Source: Acidobacteriota bacterium (lineage in GTDB: Bacteria; Acidobacteriota; Thermoanaerobaculia; Multivoradales; JBCCEF01). From it: a DNA stretch of 34,088 bases. The stretch's first letter is position 1; each line of letters starts with the position of its first letter. The notes beneath the pieces were generated by a model that was not told the origin of the DNA, searched no databases, and was given only the letters and a program-made list of their open reading frames with translations. The translations under genes and the position numbers were made by a program. The stretch spans positions 1 through 34,088 of the forward strand of contig JBCCHV010000070.1 in NCBI GenBank assembly GCA_039028635.1. Reading direction: 5' to 3'. Below are positions 1 through 7,062 of this stretch, piece by piece.

Positions 1-2
1 CC

Positions 3-83
3 GGTTGGGTGCAGATCTTCGAGCAGGGCTACAAGAACGCCTGCGTCGACTTTCAGCAGGACTCGCCCAACCAGCCGGGATAA
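3..83 (+). CDS. 3' end of an unidentified gene (partial)
   Basis: An open frame enters from the left edge and gives the 26 C-terminal residues starting GWVQIFEQGYKNAC and ending in NQPG before a TAA stop. It could be the tail of a real protein, because the next gene is convergent and ends only about 20 bases further on. The piece is too short to name a family. It contains one cysteine and several aromatic residues and no recognisable motif. The call rests on the open frame, the sensible gene spacing and the lack of a competing frame here. Confidence 0.4.
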   Translation, partial: GWVQIFEQGYKNACVDFQQDSPNQPG

Positions 84-105
84 AGCTCACAGTCGCTCGT
101 GCGGC

Positions 106-807
106 TCAGCCAGCGGATCCACCGCCGGCCTCCGCGAGCCGGGCCTGGCGAGCGCGGGCGCGCTCTTCCAGGACTCGAGCCCGTCGGCTCTGTTGGGCTG
201 CGGCGATCTCCTTCACCAAGCTCATCGCCGCCAGTCCGAGAAGCACCGCGGTGCCATCGGCGGAGATCTGGAGGAAGGTGGCTCGCATCAGGTCGACGAC
301 GCCTTCAGCGCGCAACAGGGCCCGACCGGCGAGCGATTGGAGGGCTCCCGCCAGCAGCCAGAGAAGCCACCAGAGGGGCAGGATCGCCCCGGCCGCCAGA
401 CTGCTCCAGGAGGCCTGGTTGTGGCTCGCCTGCCAGAGGTCCTTCATTCCCTGATAAGGACGCCAGAGGTTGAGCAGCGGCAAGAAGAAGTAACCCACGG
501 CCCACCCCGGCGTCATCCGAAGTTTCTCGCCGCCGAAGGCCCAGGCATTGCGATGGGCGCGCACGATCCAGCGCGCGAAAAACACCACCGTGATGAGGTG
601 GACGATCAACTGCAGACCGGTCACCACGAGCTGACGGCTGTCGTGGGACTCGGCCTCGGCCGGAGTCAGGACATCGCTGCTCAGGAAATTGGTGACCATC
701 ACCGAGGAGACGATCGCCACCACCGCCAGGACGACCCCCAGGCCAAGCCAGAACCTGACCGCCTGGGTGAGCTCCCCGAGGTCCCGATAGGAGTACCTCT
801 GGTTCAT
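106..807 (-). CDS. DUF4328 domain membrane protein
   Basis: A 233-residue integral membrane protein that resembles the DUF4328 family, whose function is unknown. Hydrophobic segments lie near residues 17-40, 62-82, 100-115, 135-160 and 178-195. The family-like signature is the FFLPLLNLWRPYQGMKDLW stretch around residues 107-125, preceded by an RAHRNAW segment. The C-terminus is a charged, arginine- and alanine-rich helix predicted to be cytoplasmic. The ATG has a purine-rich AAGGGG about nine bases upstream, and a GATAAT -10-like hexamer lies about 20 bases upstream. It appears monocistronic, lying downstream of the serine-hydrolase gene on the same strand but 258 bases away. Family call is fairly firm, role unknown. 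Confidence 0.75.
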   Translation of the reverse strand: MNQRYSYRDLGELTQAVRFWLGLGVVLAVVAIVSSVMVTNFLSSDVLTPAEAESHDSRQLVVTGLQLIVHLITVVFFARWIVRAHRNAWAFGGEKLRMTPGWAVGYFFLPLLNLWRPYQGMKDLWQASHNQASWSSLAAGAILPLWWLLWLLAGALQSLAGRALLRAEGVVDLMRATFLQISADGTAVLLGLAAMSLVKEIAAAQQSRRARVLEERARARQARLAEAGGGSAG

Positions 808-827
808 AGGAATGGCCCCTTCCCAAC

Positions 828-833
828 ATTATC
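828..833 (-). promoter_or_regulatory. Candidate -10 element upstream of the DUF4328 gene
   Basis: Reading the minus strand, GATAAT (5 of 6 to TATAAT) lies 21 bases before the ATG, leaving room for the AAGGGG ribosome-binding site. No good -35 is visible at 16-19 bases, so this is a weak prediction. The rest of the 808-1065 gap contains an imperfect palindrome around the GAGATCTC near 900, flanked by G and C runs, which could be a hairpin, and nothing else I recognise. Confidence 0.3.
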
Positions 834-1065
834 CGAAGACACTCAAACGAAAACAGACCAGTCACCCCTCAGCCCGTGGGCGAGGGAACGGCGGGGGAGA
901 GATCTCCCCGGGCTGACCGAATATCCGAATGTTACAGGGCTGATGTGTCGCCGGCCAAAGCAGTGGGGACAAAGGCCGCGTGACGATTATCGCTTGGGCA
1001 CTTGCTAGCGACTCCAGGGCCAGGCTTCTGGACACCAATCGCCGCCGCGCCGCGGGCAGGCGAGG

Positions 1066-2184
1066 CTAAGGGTCCACCGAGGTTGCCCGTTCGGCGAAAT
1101 AGTCCAGAGCCCCCTCGAGAATCTCGACCCGGCCGGGATACTGGTTCTGATTGATCAGCACAGCCCCGGCAATGCCGAGGTCCGGAAAATACTCCACCAG
1201 CCCCGTGTAACCAGTGCCGGCGCCGCTGCGATACACCACCCGGCGCCCTTTTTCCTCGACCAGGTTCCACCCGAGGGCCTGGGAGGCTGCGACGGTAGGG
1301 TCTGCCACGGTGAGCATCCGCTCGCGGTTGGCGGGCCTGAGAAGACGCCCCTCCTCGAGGGCCAAGAACAATCGCACCAGGTCCGAGGGCGTCGCCACCA
1401 CGCCACTCGATCCGTACTTGCCGCTGACATTCGGCAACTCGTCGATCTCGCGATGGCTCCCCGCCCGCGGCGGCCAGTAGGCCTTGGCGAGGCCATCACC
1501 GCTCCGCCCCACCAACGCCAGCGAAGAGCGACTCATGGCGGCCGGCCCGAAGACATCCCGTTGCAGAATCTCATCGAAGCCGGCGCCATGGACCGCCTCG
1601 AGAGCGCCGGTGAGGAGATTGAATCCGAAAGAGGTGTAGCGGTAGGCAGTCCCCGGCTCGAACTCCAAGGGATCGTCGCCAAACACCACCAGAGATGCGG
1701 CCAGGCTCGGATACTCGACCGTCGACGAGATCTCGCCGGCGTTTTTCTTGTAGTGACGGATGCCCGAGGTGTGGGTCAGGAGATGCCTCAACCGCACCGG
1801 CCATGGTTTCTCGGGAAAGGCGGGAACGAACTGGCGAATGTCAGCGTCGAGATCGAGAAGATCCGCCTCGACGGCCTGCATCACGGCCACGGCGGTAATG
1901 CCCTTGGAAACCGAATAAGTGCGGTAGGCAGTCTCGGGAGTCGCCGCCACCTGGGCTGCGATATCGGCCCAGCCGACGGCTTCGGCGACCACGATCTCGC
2001 CGCCGACGGCCACCGCCAGGGAAATGGATGGTGGCCCGCCGGGCGCTTCGACAAAGGCCTCCAAGTAGGCTCGCGTGTGCTCCGGCCCACGGTACTCGAC
2101 CTCGGGGACGACGGCGTCAATGGAAGAACAGGAGCACAGGATCGGAAGAACGAAGAGAAGTGTTACGCGCGAGTTCTTGAACAT
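1066..2184 (-). CDS. Serine hydrolase lipoprotein of the beta-lactamase/LACTB-like family (PF00144 type)
   Basis: A 372-residue class-C beta-lactamase-fold protein, probably a peptidase or esterase rather than an antibiotic resistance enzyme. The N-terminus is a lipoprotein signal with lipobox LCSC at about residues 16-19, so the mature protein is likely membrane-anchored in the periplasm. The nucleophile motif SVSK (S91, K94) is in the expected YSVSKGITAV context. The second motif is YTS (about residues 183-185) in YRYTSFGFNLL, like the Tyr-Ser-Thr of LACTB-type proteins rather than the Tyr-x-Asn of AmpC. The third motif region reads YRSGAGTGYTG, with Arg-Ser-Gly where many relatives have His-x-Gly. 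LTHTSGI near 137 is also typical. The next gene upstream on this strand encodes the AraC-type regulator, 162 bases away. Confidence 0.85.
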   Translation of the reverse strand: MFKNSRVTLLFVLPILCSCSSIDAVVPEVEYRGPEHTRAYLEAFVEAPGGPPSISLAVAVGGEIVVAEAVGWADIAAQVAATPETAYRTYSVSKGITAVAVMQAVEADLLDLDADIRQFVPAFPEKPWPVRLRHLLTHTSGIRHYKKNAGEISSTVEYPSLAASLVVFGDDPLEFEPGTAYRYTSFGFNLLTGALEAVHGAGFDEILQRDVFGPAAMSRSSLALVGRSGDGLAKAYWPPRAGSHREIDELPNVSGKYGSSGVVATPSDLVRLFLALEEGRLLRPANRERMLTVADPTVAASQALGWNLVEEKGRRVVYRSGAGTGYTGLVEYFPDLGIAGAVLINQNQYPGRVEILEGALDYFAERATSVDP

Positions 2185-2346
2185 GCACCGAGCTTGCGAC
2201 GGCGGCCCGGTGCGAGTCTTGAATGATCTGAACCCCGGGACGAGACCAACCCCCTCAGCGAGGCGATCGAGCTCGGAGGAGCGGGTCGGTGACCGGCCCG
2301 GGTAGGACAGCCGGTCTTGCAGCAGAGCGTCAGGACTAAGGGCGGA

Positions 2347-3114
2347 TCAGCTCCGGTTTAGCCGTCCGAAGGAAGAGGCCGTGCGTCGGAAGCTCGCCGG
2401 CGTCCATCCGGTGCGCCGTTTGAACTCGCGCGTCAGATGGCTCTGGTCAGCGAAGCCCAGGCGATGGGCGACGGTCGCCACCGAGGCTTCGTCTCGGCTC
2501 AGGAGGTCGATGGCCCGCGCCACCCGGTGGCGGCTCCGCCACTCACCGATCGAACAACCTCGCGCCCGCCGGAAGGCGCGCACCAGCGAGCCGGGATGAA
2601 GGCGAAAACGACGCCCTAGATCGGTCAGGCTCGGAGCTTTCTCGTCCTCCTGCCGCAACAAGTCTTCGACCTCGCCAATCCAGGCCGGGCCCGCGGTTTC
2701 ACCGCCCTCTTGGTGGTCGAAGTGATCGAAGATCTCGACCGCCAGCTCGCGCGTCAGCTTCATGCCCTCGGCATCGCGAAGGGCCAGCAGAGCGCCGAAG
2801 GCTCTGGCCGAGCTGGCGGCCACGGCACGGCTCCGCGCCGACCTCGGCAGCCGCTCTTCGAGCCAATCGTCGCGAACCCCGAAAATCAGCATGCGGACGC
2901 CTTCGAGGCCCACCGCGGTTTCGTGCACCACCGCCCGGGGCTTGAAGTGGAGCTGCCAGCTATCGCAGCTCTGCACACCTTCCGAGAAGCACTCGTCGAG
3001 GCGACCGTGCAGTACCAACGTGAGCACCGCGTAGTCGTGACTTCCCAGCCCGTGACCTTCGCCGGGATACATCGTCTTGTCTTTGAGAAACCAGTCGCGC
3101 TCCGAAACTCGCAC
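2347..3114 (-). CDS. AraC/XylS-family transcriptional regulator
   Basis: A 255-residue regulator. The C-terminal third (about residues 155-250) carries the two helix-turn-helix units of the AraC family: first unit near LTDLGRRFRLHPGSLVRAFR, second near SVATVAHRLGFADQSHLTRE followed by FKRRTGWTPASFRR, the family's most conserved stretch. The N-terminal half is a cupin-like sensing domain (HDYAVLTLVLHGRLDECF, then HFKPRAVVHETAV), ligand unknown. The GTG start was chosen because it lies exactly six bases after a TAGAAT -10 element and no Shine-Dalgarno sequence exists, suggesting a leaderless message. The nearby serine-hydrolase gene on the same strand is a possible target, which is inference only. 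Confidence 0.88.
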   Translation of the reverse strand: MRVSERDWFLKDKTMYPGEGHGLGSHDYAVLTLVLHGRLDECFSEGVQSCDSWQLHFKPRAVVHETAVGLEGVRMLIFGVRDDWLEERLPRSARSRAVAASSARAFGALLALRDAEGMKLTRELAVEIFDHFDHQEGGETAGPAWIGEVEDLLRQEDEKAPSLTDLGRRFRLHPGSLVRAFRRARGCSIGEWRSRHRVARAIDLLSRDEASVATVAHRLGFADQSHLTREFKRRTGWTPASFRRTASSFGRLNRS

Positions 3115-3120
3115 CCCCGA

Positions 3121-3126
3121 ATTCTA
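3121..3126 (-). promoter_or_regulatory. TAGAAT -10 element, leaderless start of the AraC-family gene
   Basis: On the minus strand TAGAAT is followed by six bases and then the GTG start. With the usual six to seven base distance from -10 to the transcription start, the message would begin at the start codon. No -35 of good quality is visible. The same spacing occurs before the UbiA-family gene at 4788 and before ruvB. The remainder of the 3115-3394 gap shows no other feature I can support. Confidence 0.5.
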
Positions 3127-3394
3127 GCCCCTGCCTGGAAATCCGATTCCCGGCGAATCGAGTCGTCCTTCACCCCTTGGCATCGGCTGGCGCAGCGACG
3201 ACGCCGGAGCCGAACGGTCAGGAGCGAAGCCAGCCGCTGGTTCCGGAGCCGCTTCATCGACCCGCGACCGCGCGCTGCAATGAGGGCACCCGTCGGAATC
3301 CCCGTGGAGCGGACGGAGAACCAGGCCTCCAGGTGCCCCGGCTCTTCCCTCCGCCCGCCTCGCCAGCGCCTTGTTCTCGAACCATCGTCGGACC

Positions 3395-4066
3395 ATGACC
3401 GAGAGCTCGAGGGGTCCCCGCGTCCTGCTCCTCAACGGCGCCTTCGGCGTCGGCAAGACGACCGTTGCCCGACTCCTGGTGAGGCGCCTACCGGGCAGCG
3501 GCATCTTCGATCCCGAACGCCTGGGATTCGTCCTGCGCCACCTGCCGCGCCGCCTGCCGGGATCGACCCGTCATCTCGCCGACTATCAAGACTCGGCCAC
3601 CTGGCGTCGCAAGACCGCCCAGTTGATCGGTTGGGCGGCGCGGCTCTACCAGCCGGTGATCGTGCCGATGTGCTTCCGCCGCATCGAGTACCTGAGCGAA
3701 ATCCGTCGCCACCTCGAGAGGCGCCGATTGAGCCACCGCCACCTCTGCCTGGTCGCTCCCGAGCGTACCGTGATCAGCCGCCTGCTATTGCGCCGCGTCG
3801 ACCCCCTGTCAGCCGCCGGCGAGTGGGTTTTTCCGCGTGCCCTCGACGCCTGCCGCCAGCACCGCCGCACCGAGTTCGCCACCACCATCGACACCGACGA
3901 TCGAGCCCCGGCCGACATCGCCGCCGAGATCGCCTGGCGCCTTGCCGAGCCGGCCGCTCACTCGACCGGGGTCGGACGGTCGCTGTCGCCCTCGAGCTCC
4001 CGGCCGAGCTCGTCGATCGCGGCGTCGAAAGGCGTCGGCTCTCCGCCGGGCTCGACCACCGGCTGA
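3395..4066 (+). CDS. TmrB-like P-loop ATP-binding protein
   Basis: A 223-residue P-loop protein resembling Bacillus TmrB (tunicamycin resistance) and related small AAA/kinase-like proteins. The Walker A motif is NGAFGVGKTT (residues 14-23). The layout then follows TmrB: an FDPERLGFVLR segment near 42, a tryptophan region near 70, a VPM motif near 90, and the RLLLRR region near 130. Biochemical activity is unknown for most members; a phosphotransferase acting on a small molecule is plausible. The ATG has no clear Shine-Dalgarno; a TTG eight codons upstream is an alternative start. The last 30-35 residues are serine- and proline-rich and lie entirely over the convergent lipoprotein gene, a 109-base overlap, so the normal stop may have been lost. 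Confidence 0.75.
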   Translation: MTESSRGPRVLLLNGAFGVGKTTVARLLVRRLPGSGIFDPERLGFVLRHLPRRLPGSTRHLADYQDSATWRRKTAQLIGWAARLYQPVIVPMCFRRIEYLSEIRRHLERRRLSHRHLCLVAPERTVISRLLLRRVDPLSAAGEWVFPRALDACRQHRRTEFATTIDTDDRAPADIAAEIAWRLAEPAAHSTGVGRSLSPSSSRPSSSIAASKGVGSPPGSTTG

Positions 4067-4671
4067 GTCACGACCTGAAAGCGCTCGAGCTCCGCCGCCG
4101 TCATCCAGTGCATACCGCGCGAAGGCGCCGCTTCGAGGGTGAACCAGTAGAAGTCCTCCGGCGTCCCGAGGTCGCGGTAATAGTCGAGGTAGAGCCGATG
4201 GTCCGGGTGGTCGCGATCGAGCTGGTCGCCCTTCATCGCCACTCCCGATGCCCACGAGTGCACCCCCACGAAGGCCCCCTTTTCAATCTTCCGCTCGACG
4301 CCGGCGAGGAACAGGTCGACGCCGCCGGAGGCGATCATGCCTCCGCCCACCAAGTGGGTGTCGAGGCCGAGCTGGCGCACCTTGCGGCCGAGGGCGAGAT
4401 TGACCTCGTCGTCGACCGAGCCGGGAACGATCGTCAGGACCAGGGTGTCGATCTCGGGATGCTCGGCGACCACGGCCAAGAACTGATCGAGGGTGCGGCT
4501 GTTGACCTCGTGGGCCATGTAGAGACGACTGCCATCGACCTCGAGCTCGGTGAGGTCGCGGTTGTTGAGGCGCGCCACCTCGAGCACCGCGCAGCCGGTC
4601 ACGAACAACGCGATCAACCCACCGGCGAGCCCAATCCCCGTCTTCCAAGACCGACCACCCCAGTTCGCCAT
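3958..4671 (-). CDS. Lipoprotein with ClpP/crotonase-like fold (COG3904-like)
   Basis: A 237-residue exported lipoprotein: a hydrophobic segment at about 12-26 ends in the lipobox VTGC (C27). The body resembles periplasmic ClpP-fold proteins of the COG3904 type: a beta strand DTLVLTIVPGS near 75-85, a helix, then GGGMIASGGVDLFLAGVERK with a candidate nucleophile S115, and GVHSWA with a candidate catalytic H138. Proteolysis is therefore possible but unproven; the loop before the serine is glycine-rich. An AAGGGAG ribosome-binding site sits seven bases before the ATG. It is convergent with the TmrB-like gene and divergent from the UbiA-family gene. Confidence is good for a lipoprotein of this fold and low for the exact activity. 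Confidence 0.68.
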   Translation of the reverse strand: MANWGGRSWKTGIGLAGGLIALFVTGCAVLEVARLNNRDLTELEVDGSRLYMAHEVNSRTLDQFLAVVAEHPEIDTLVLTIVPGSVDDEVNLALGRKVRQLGLDTHLVGGGMIASGGVDLFLAGVERKIEKGAFVGVHSWASGVAMKGDQLDRDHPDHRLYLDYYRDLGTPEDFYWFTLEAAPSRGMHWMTAAELERFQVVTQPVVEPGGEPTPFDAAIDELGRELEGDSDRPTPVE

Positions 4672-4775
4672 CAGAATCTCCCTTCAAGCGCCGCGAAGGC
4701 TCCGCCATCAACGGCGCCAAGCCTCACCGAATCAAACATTTCCGACCTCCCCATGGACTTCCTCCGGGGGGCCCA

Positions 4776-4781
4776 TAGAAT
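4776..4781 (+). promoter_or_regulatory. TAGAAT -10 element, leaderless start of the UbiA-family gene
   Basis: TAGAAT is followed by AGCGCC and then the ATG at 4788. A TGGACT hexamer 16 bases upstream (4754-4759) is a passable -35 (4 of 6). No Shine-Dalgarno lies before the ATG. The layout predicts a transcript beginning at the start codon. Confidence 0.55.
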
Positions 4782-4787
4782 AGCGCC

Positions 4788-5660
4788 ATGGTCGCCGCCC
4801 TCGTCCGCTCATTGCGCCCGACACAGTGGGCCAAGAACCTCTTCGTGCTGGCTCCGCTGGTCTTCGGCCATGCCTTGTTCGACCGCGAGCTGCTCGGCCG
4901 CGGCCTCGCCGCCTTCGCGGCCTTCTGCCTCGCCGCCTCGGCGATCTACCTGTTCAACGATCTGCGTGATCGCGAGCGCGACCGGCTCCACCCGCTCAAG
5001 CGCCATCGGCCGATCGCCTCCGGGGCCCTGCCGGTGGGCCTTGCCACCACCGCCTCGCTGACCGCCGCCGCCGCCGCCCTCGGCATCGCCTACGCCCTCG
5101 GACCGCTCTGCCTGCTGGTGATCGCCATCTATCTGGTGCTCAACGGCCTCTACACCCTGCACCTCAAGCAGGTGGTCATCCTCGACGTCATGATCATCAG
5201 TCTGGGCTTCGTGCTGCGGGTGCTCGCCGGTGGTGCCGCCATCGGCGTCGCCGTCTCCCACTGGCTGCTTCTCTGCACGATTTTTCTCGCCCTCTTCCTG
5301 GGCTTCTCGAAGCGCCGCCACGAGATCAGCCTGCTGGCCGAACGCGCCGCCGACCAGCGCCAGGTGCTCAGCCAGTACAGCCTGCCCTTCCTCGATCAGA
5401 TGATCAACGTCGTCACCGCCTCGTCGGTGGTGGCCTATGCCCTCTGGGCAGTGGCGCCGGAAACCACCGCGCGCTACGGCGGCCCCTACCTCATCTACAC
5501 CATTCCCCTGGTGCTCTTCGGCGTCTTCCGCTATCTGTATCTGGTCTATCAGCGCCGCGACGAGCGCAACCCCACCGAAGCCCTGATGAAGGACTGGCCC
5601 TTCCTCACCAACCTGCTGCTCTGGGGCGTGACGGTGACGGCGATCGTCTACCTGACCTAG
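4788..5660 (+). CDS. Decaprenyl-phosphate phosphoribosyltransferase-like UbiA-family enzyme
   Basis: A 290-residue polytopic membrane protein of the UbiA prenyltransferase superfamily, most like decaprenyl-phosphate phosphoribosyltransferase (mycobacterial Rv3806c type), which joins PRPP and polyprenyl phosphate to make a lipid-linked ribose precursor. Signatures: the N-terminal [17 protein letters not shown]; the first aspartate motif [20 protein letters not shown] (about residues 58-77), where the HPxKxxRPIASG tail marks this subfamily; and the [19 protein letters not shown] segment near 125-143. About eight or nine membrane helices. No DprE1/DprE2-like epimerase gene is in the window. A glycosyltransferase operon begins 1.4 kb downstream beyond serS and could use the lipid-linked pentose (inference). 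It shares a CTAG with convergent serS, so both stops overlap. Confidence 0.82.
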   Translation: MVAALVRSLRPTQWAKNLFVLAPLVFGHALFDRELLGRGLAAFAAFCLAASAIYLFNDLRDRERDRLHPLKRHRPIASGALPVGLATTASLTAAAAALGIAYALGPLCLLVIAIYLVLNGLYTLHLKQVVILDVMIISLGFVLRVLAGGAAIGVAVSHWLLLCTIFLALFLGFSKRRHEISLLAERAADQRQVLSQYSLPFLDQMINVVTASSVVAYALWAVAPETTARYGGPYLIYTIPLVLFGVFRYLYLVYQRRDERNPTEALMKDWPFLTNLLLWGVTVTAIVYLT

Positions 5661-6940
5661 ACGCGCGGCGCGATGACCTCGGCGCCGCCCATGTAGGAGC
5701 GCAGCACCTCCGGCACGCGGACGGTGCCATCGGCCTGGAGGCCGTTTTCGAGGATCGCCACCACCGTGCGGCCGACAGCCAGGCCGGAGCCGTTCAGGGT
5801 GTGGAGGAAGCGCGGCTTACCGCCTTCCGCCGGGCGGTAGCGCAGATTGGCTCGACGGGCCTGAAAGTCGAGGAAGTTACTGCACGAGGAGATCTCGCGG
5901 TAGGCCTCCTGACCCGGCAGCCAGACCTCGAGGTCGTAGGTTTTGGCGCTCGAGAAGCCGAGGTCGCCGGAGGACAGGGTGACCACCCGGTAGGGCAGCT
6001 CGAGGAGCTGCAAGACGCGCTCGGCGTGACCGGTGAGCTCCTCGAGGGTCTGCCAGCTCTGGTCCGGCAGGGTGAGGTGCACCAGCTCGACCTTGTGGAA
6101 CTGATGCTGGCGGATCAGACCGCGTACGTCCTTTCCGTAGGAGCCGGCTTCGCTGCGAAAGCAGGGGGTGAAGGCGCAGTAGCGAACCGGCAGGTCGGCC
6201 TCGTCGAGGGTCTCCCCGCGGTGCAGGTTGGTGAGCGGCACCTCGGCCGTGGGAATCAGGTAGTACTCGGTGTCGCGCAGCTTGAACAGGTCCTGCTCGA
6301 ACTTCGGTAGCTGGCCGGTGCCGAACAGCGAGTCGCCGTTGGCGATGTAGGGCGGCACCACCTCCGTGTAGCCGTGCTGCTCGCCGTGGAGATCGAGCAT
6401 CCACGCCACCAGCGCCCGCTCGAGGCGCGCTCCCAGCCCGAAATAGGCGGTGAAACGTGCTCCCGCCACCTTGGCGCCGCGCTCGAAGTCGAGAATGCCG
6501 AGGCGAGTGCCGATGTCCCAATGGGCTTCGGCCTCGCACGGCAGGGCAGGGGGCTCGCCGACCACCCGCTCGACCCGATTGGACGCTTCGTCGTCGCCGT
6601 CGGGGACGCTGTCGTGGGGCAGGTTGGGAAGCGAGATCTCGATCACCGAGAGATCGCGCTCGATGGCCTCGAGGTTCTCCTCGATCTCGCCGATCCGCTT
6701 CTTGAGAGCTCCCACCGCGGCGATCGCGTCGGCGGCGTCACCGCCTTGCTTCTTGATCTCACCGATCGACCGGCTGGCCTCGTTGCGCTGCCGCTTGAGG
6801 TCCTCGACCTCCACCAGCAACCCCCGGCGCTCGCCGTCGAGGCGGCTCCAGTGGTCGATCATCTTGAGGTTGGCGCGGCGGCCTTCGAGGCCTTTCCGCA
6901 CCCGTTCGGGATCGCTGCGCAAGAGGTCGCGGGACAACAT
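5657..6940 (-). CDS. serS: Seryl-tRNA synthetase
   Basis: A 427-residue class II aminoacyl-tRNA synthetase that charges tRNA-Ser (and tRNA-Sec) in the cytoplasm. The N-terminal antiparallel coiled-coil arm that holds the tRNA variable loop covers about residues 30-105 ([14 protein letters not shown] onward). Motif 2 is the [20 protein letters not shown] region near 265-290, and motif 3 contains [18 protein letters not shown] near 385-402. Length is normal for bacterial SerRS. The gene stands alone, preceded by a near-consensus promoter with a very short leader and no Shine-Dalgarno. Its stop TAG and that of the convergent UbiA-family gene share one CTAG palindrome, leaving no space for a terminator between them. 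Confidence 0.97.
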   Translation of the reverse strand: MLSRDLLRSDPERVRKGLEGRRANLKMIDHWSRLDGERRGLLVEVEDLKRQRNEASRSIGEIKKQGGDAADAIAAVGALKKRIGEIEENLEAIERDLSVIEISLPNLPHDSVPDGDDEASNRVERVVGEPPALPCEAEAHWDIGTRLGILDFERGAKVAGARFTAYFGLGARLERALVAWMLDLHGEQHGYTEVVPPYIANGDSLFGTGQLPKFEQDLFKLRDTEYYLIPTAEVPLTNLHRGETLDEADLPVRYCAFTPCFRSEAGSYGKDVRGLIRQHQFHKVELVHLTLPDQSWQTLEELTGHAERVLQLLELPYRVVTLSSGDLGFSSAKTYDLEVWLPGQEAYREISSCSNFLDFQARRANLRYRPAEGGKPRFLHTLNGSGLAVGRTVVAILENGLQADGTVRVPEVLRSYMGGAEVIAPRV

Positions 6941-6949
6941 GACCGCGGC

Positions 6950-6978
6950 AGTCTACTCCCCCGTCTGCAGGGGGTCAA
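6950..6978 (-). promoter_or_regulatory. serS promoter (TTGACC - 17 - TAGACT)
   Basis: On the minus strand TTGACC (6973-6978) and TAGACT (6950-6955) are separated by exactly 17 bases, the best sigma-70-type promoter in the window. The -10 ends nine bases before the serS ATG, so the leader would be only about three bases. Just upstream of the -35 lie nested inverted repeats. Confidence 0.6.
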
Positions 6979-6979
6979 C

Positions 6980-7016
6980 GCACTCCGAGGAACCTCGGCC
7001 GGGAGCCTCTGAGTGC
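6980..7016. repeat. Nested inverted repeats between serS and the glycosyltransferase operon
   Basis: GCACTC (6980-6985) pairs with GAGTGC (7011-7016), and inside it CCGAGG (6985-6990) pairs with CCTCGG (6993-6998) across two bases. A further ten-base palindrome CCCGATCGGG lies at 7029-7038. The set abuts the serS -35 and precedes the divergent operon, so it may be an operator. This is structure seen in sequence only; no regulator is implied. Confidence 0.35.
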
Positions 7017-7062
7017 GCCCAAATCGGCCCCGATCGGGCAGCTTCGCGGCGCCGCCGGTAAG

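Noticed and set aside
3124-3504. A minus-strand frame containing a Cys-Pro-His-Cys motif
   Set aside because: One isolated CxxC in a frame overlapping the TmrB-like gene and the AraC upstream region, without other zinc ligands or a domain pattern.
2710-5061. A 783-residue plus-strand frame crossing several genes
   Set aside because: It covers five better-supported genes, and its translation is a low-complexity Arg/Pro/Ala mix.
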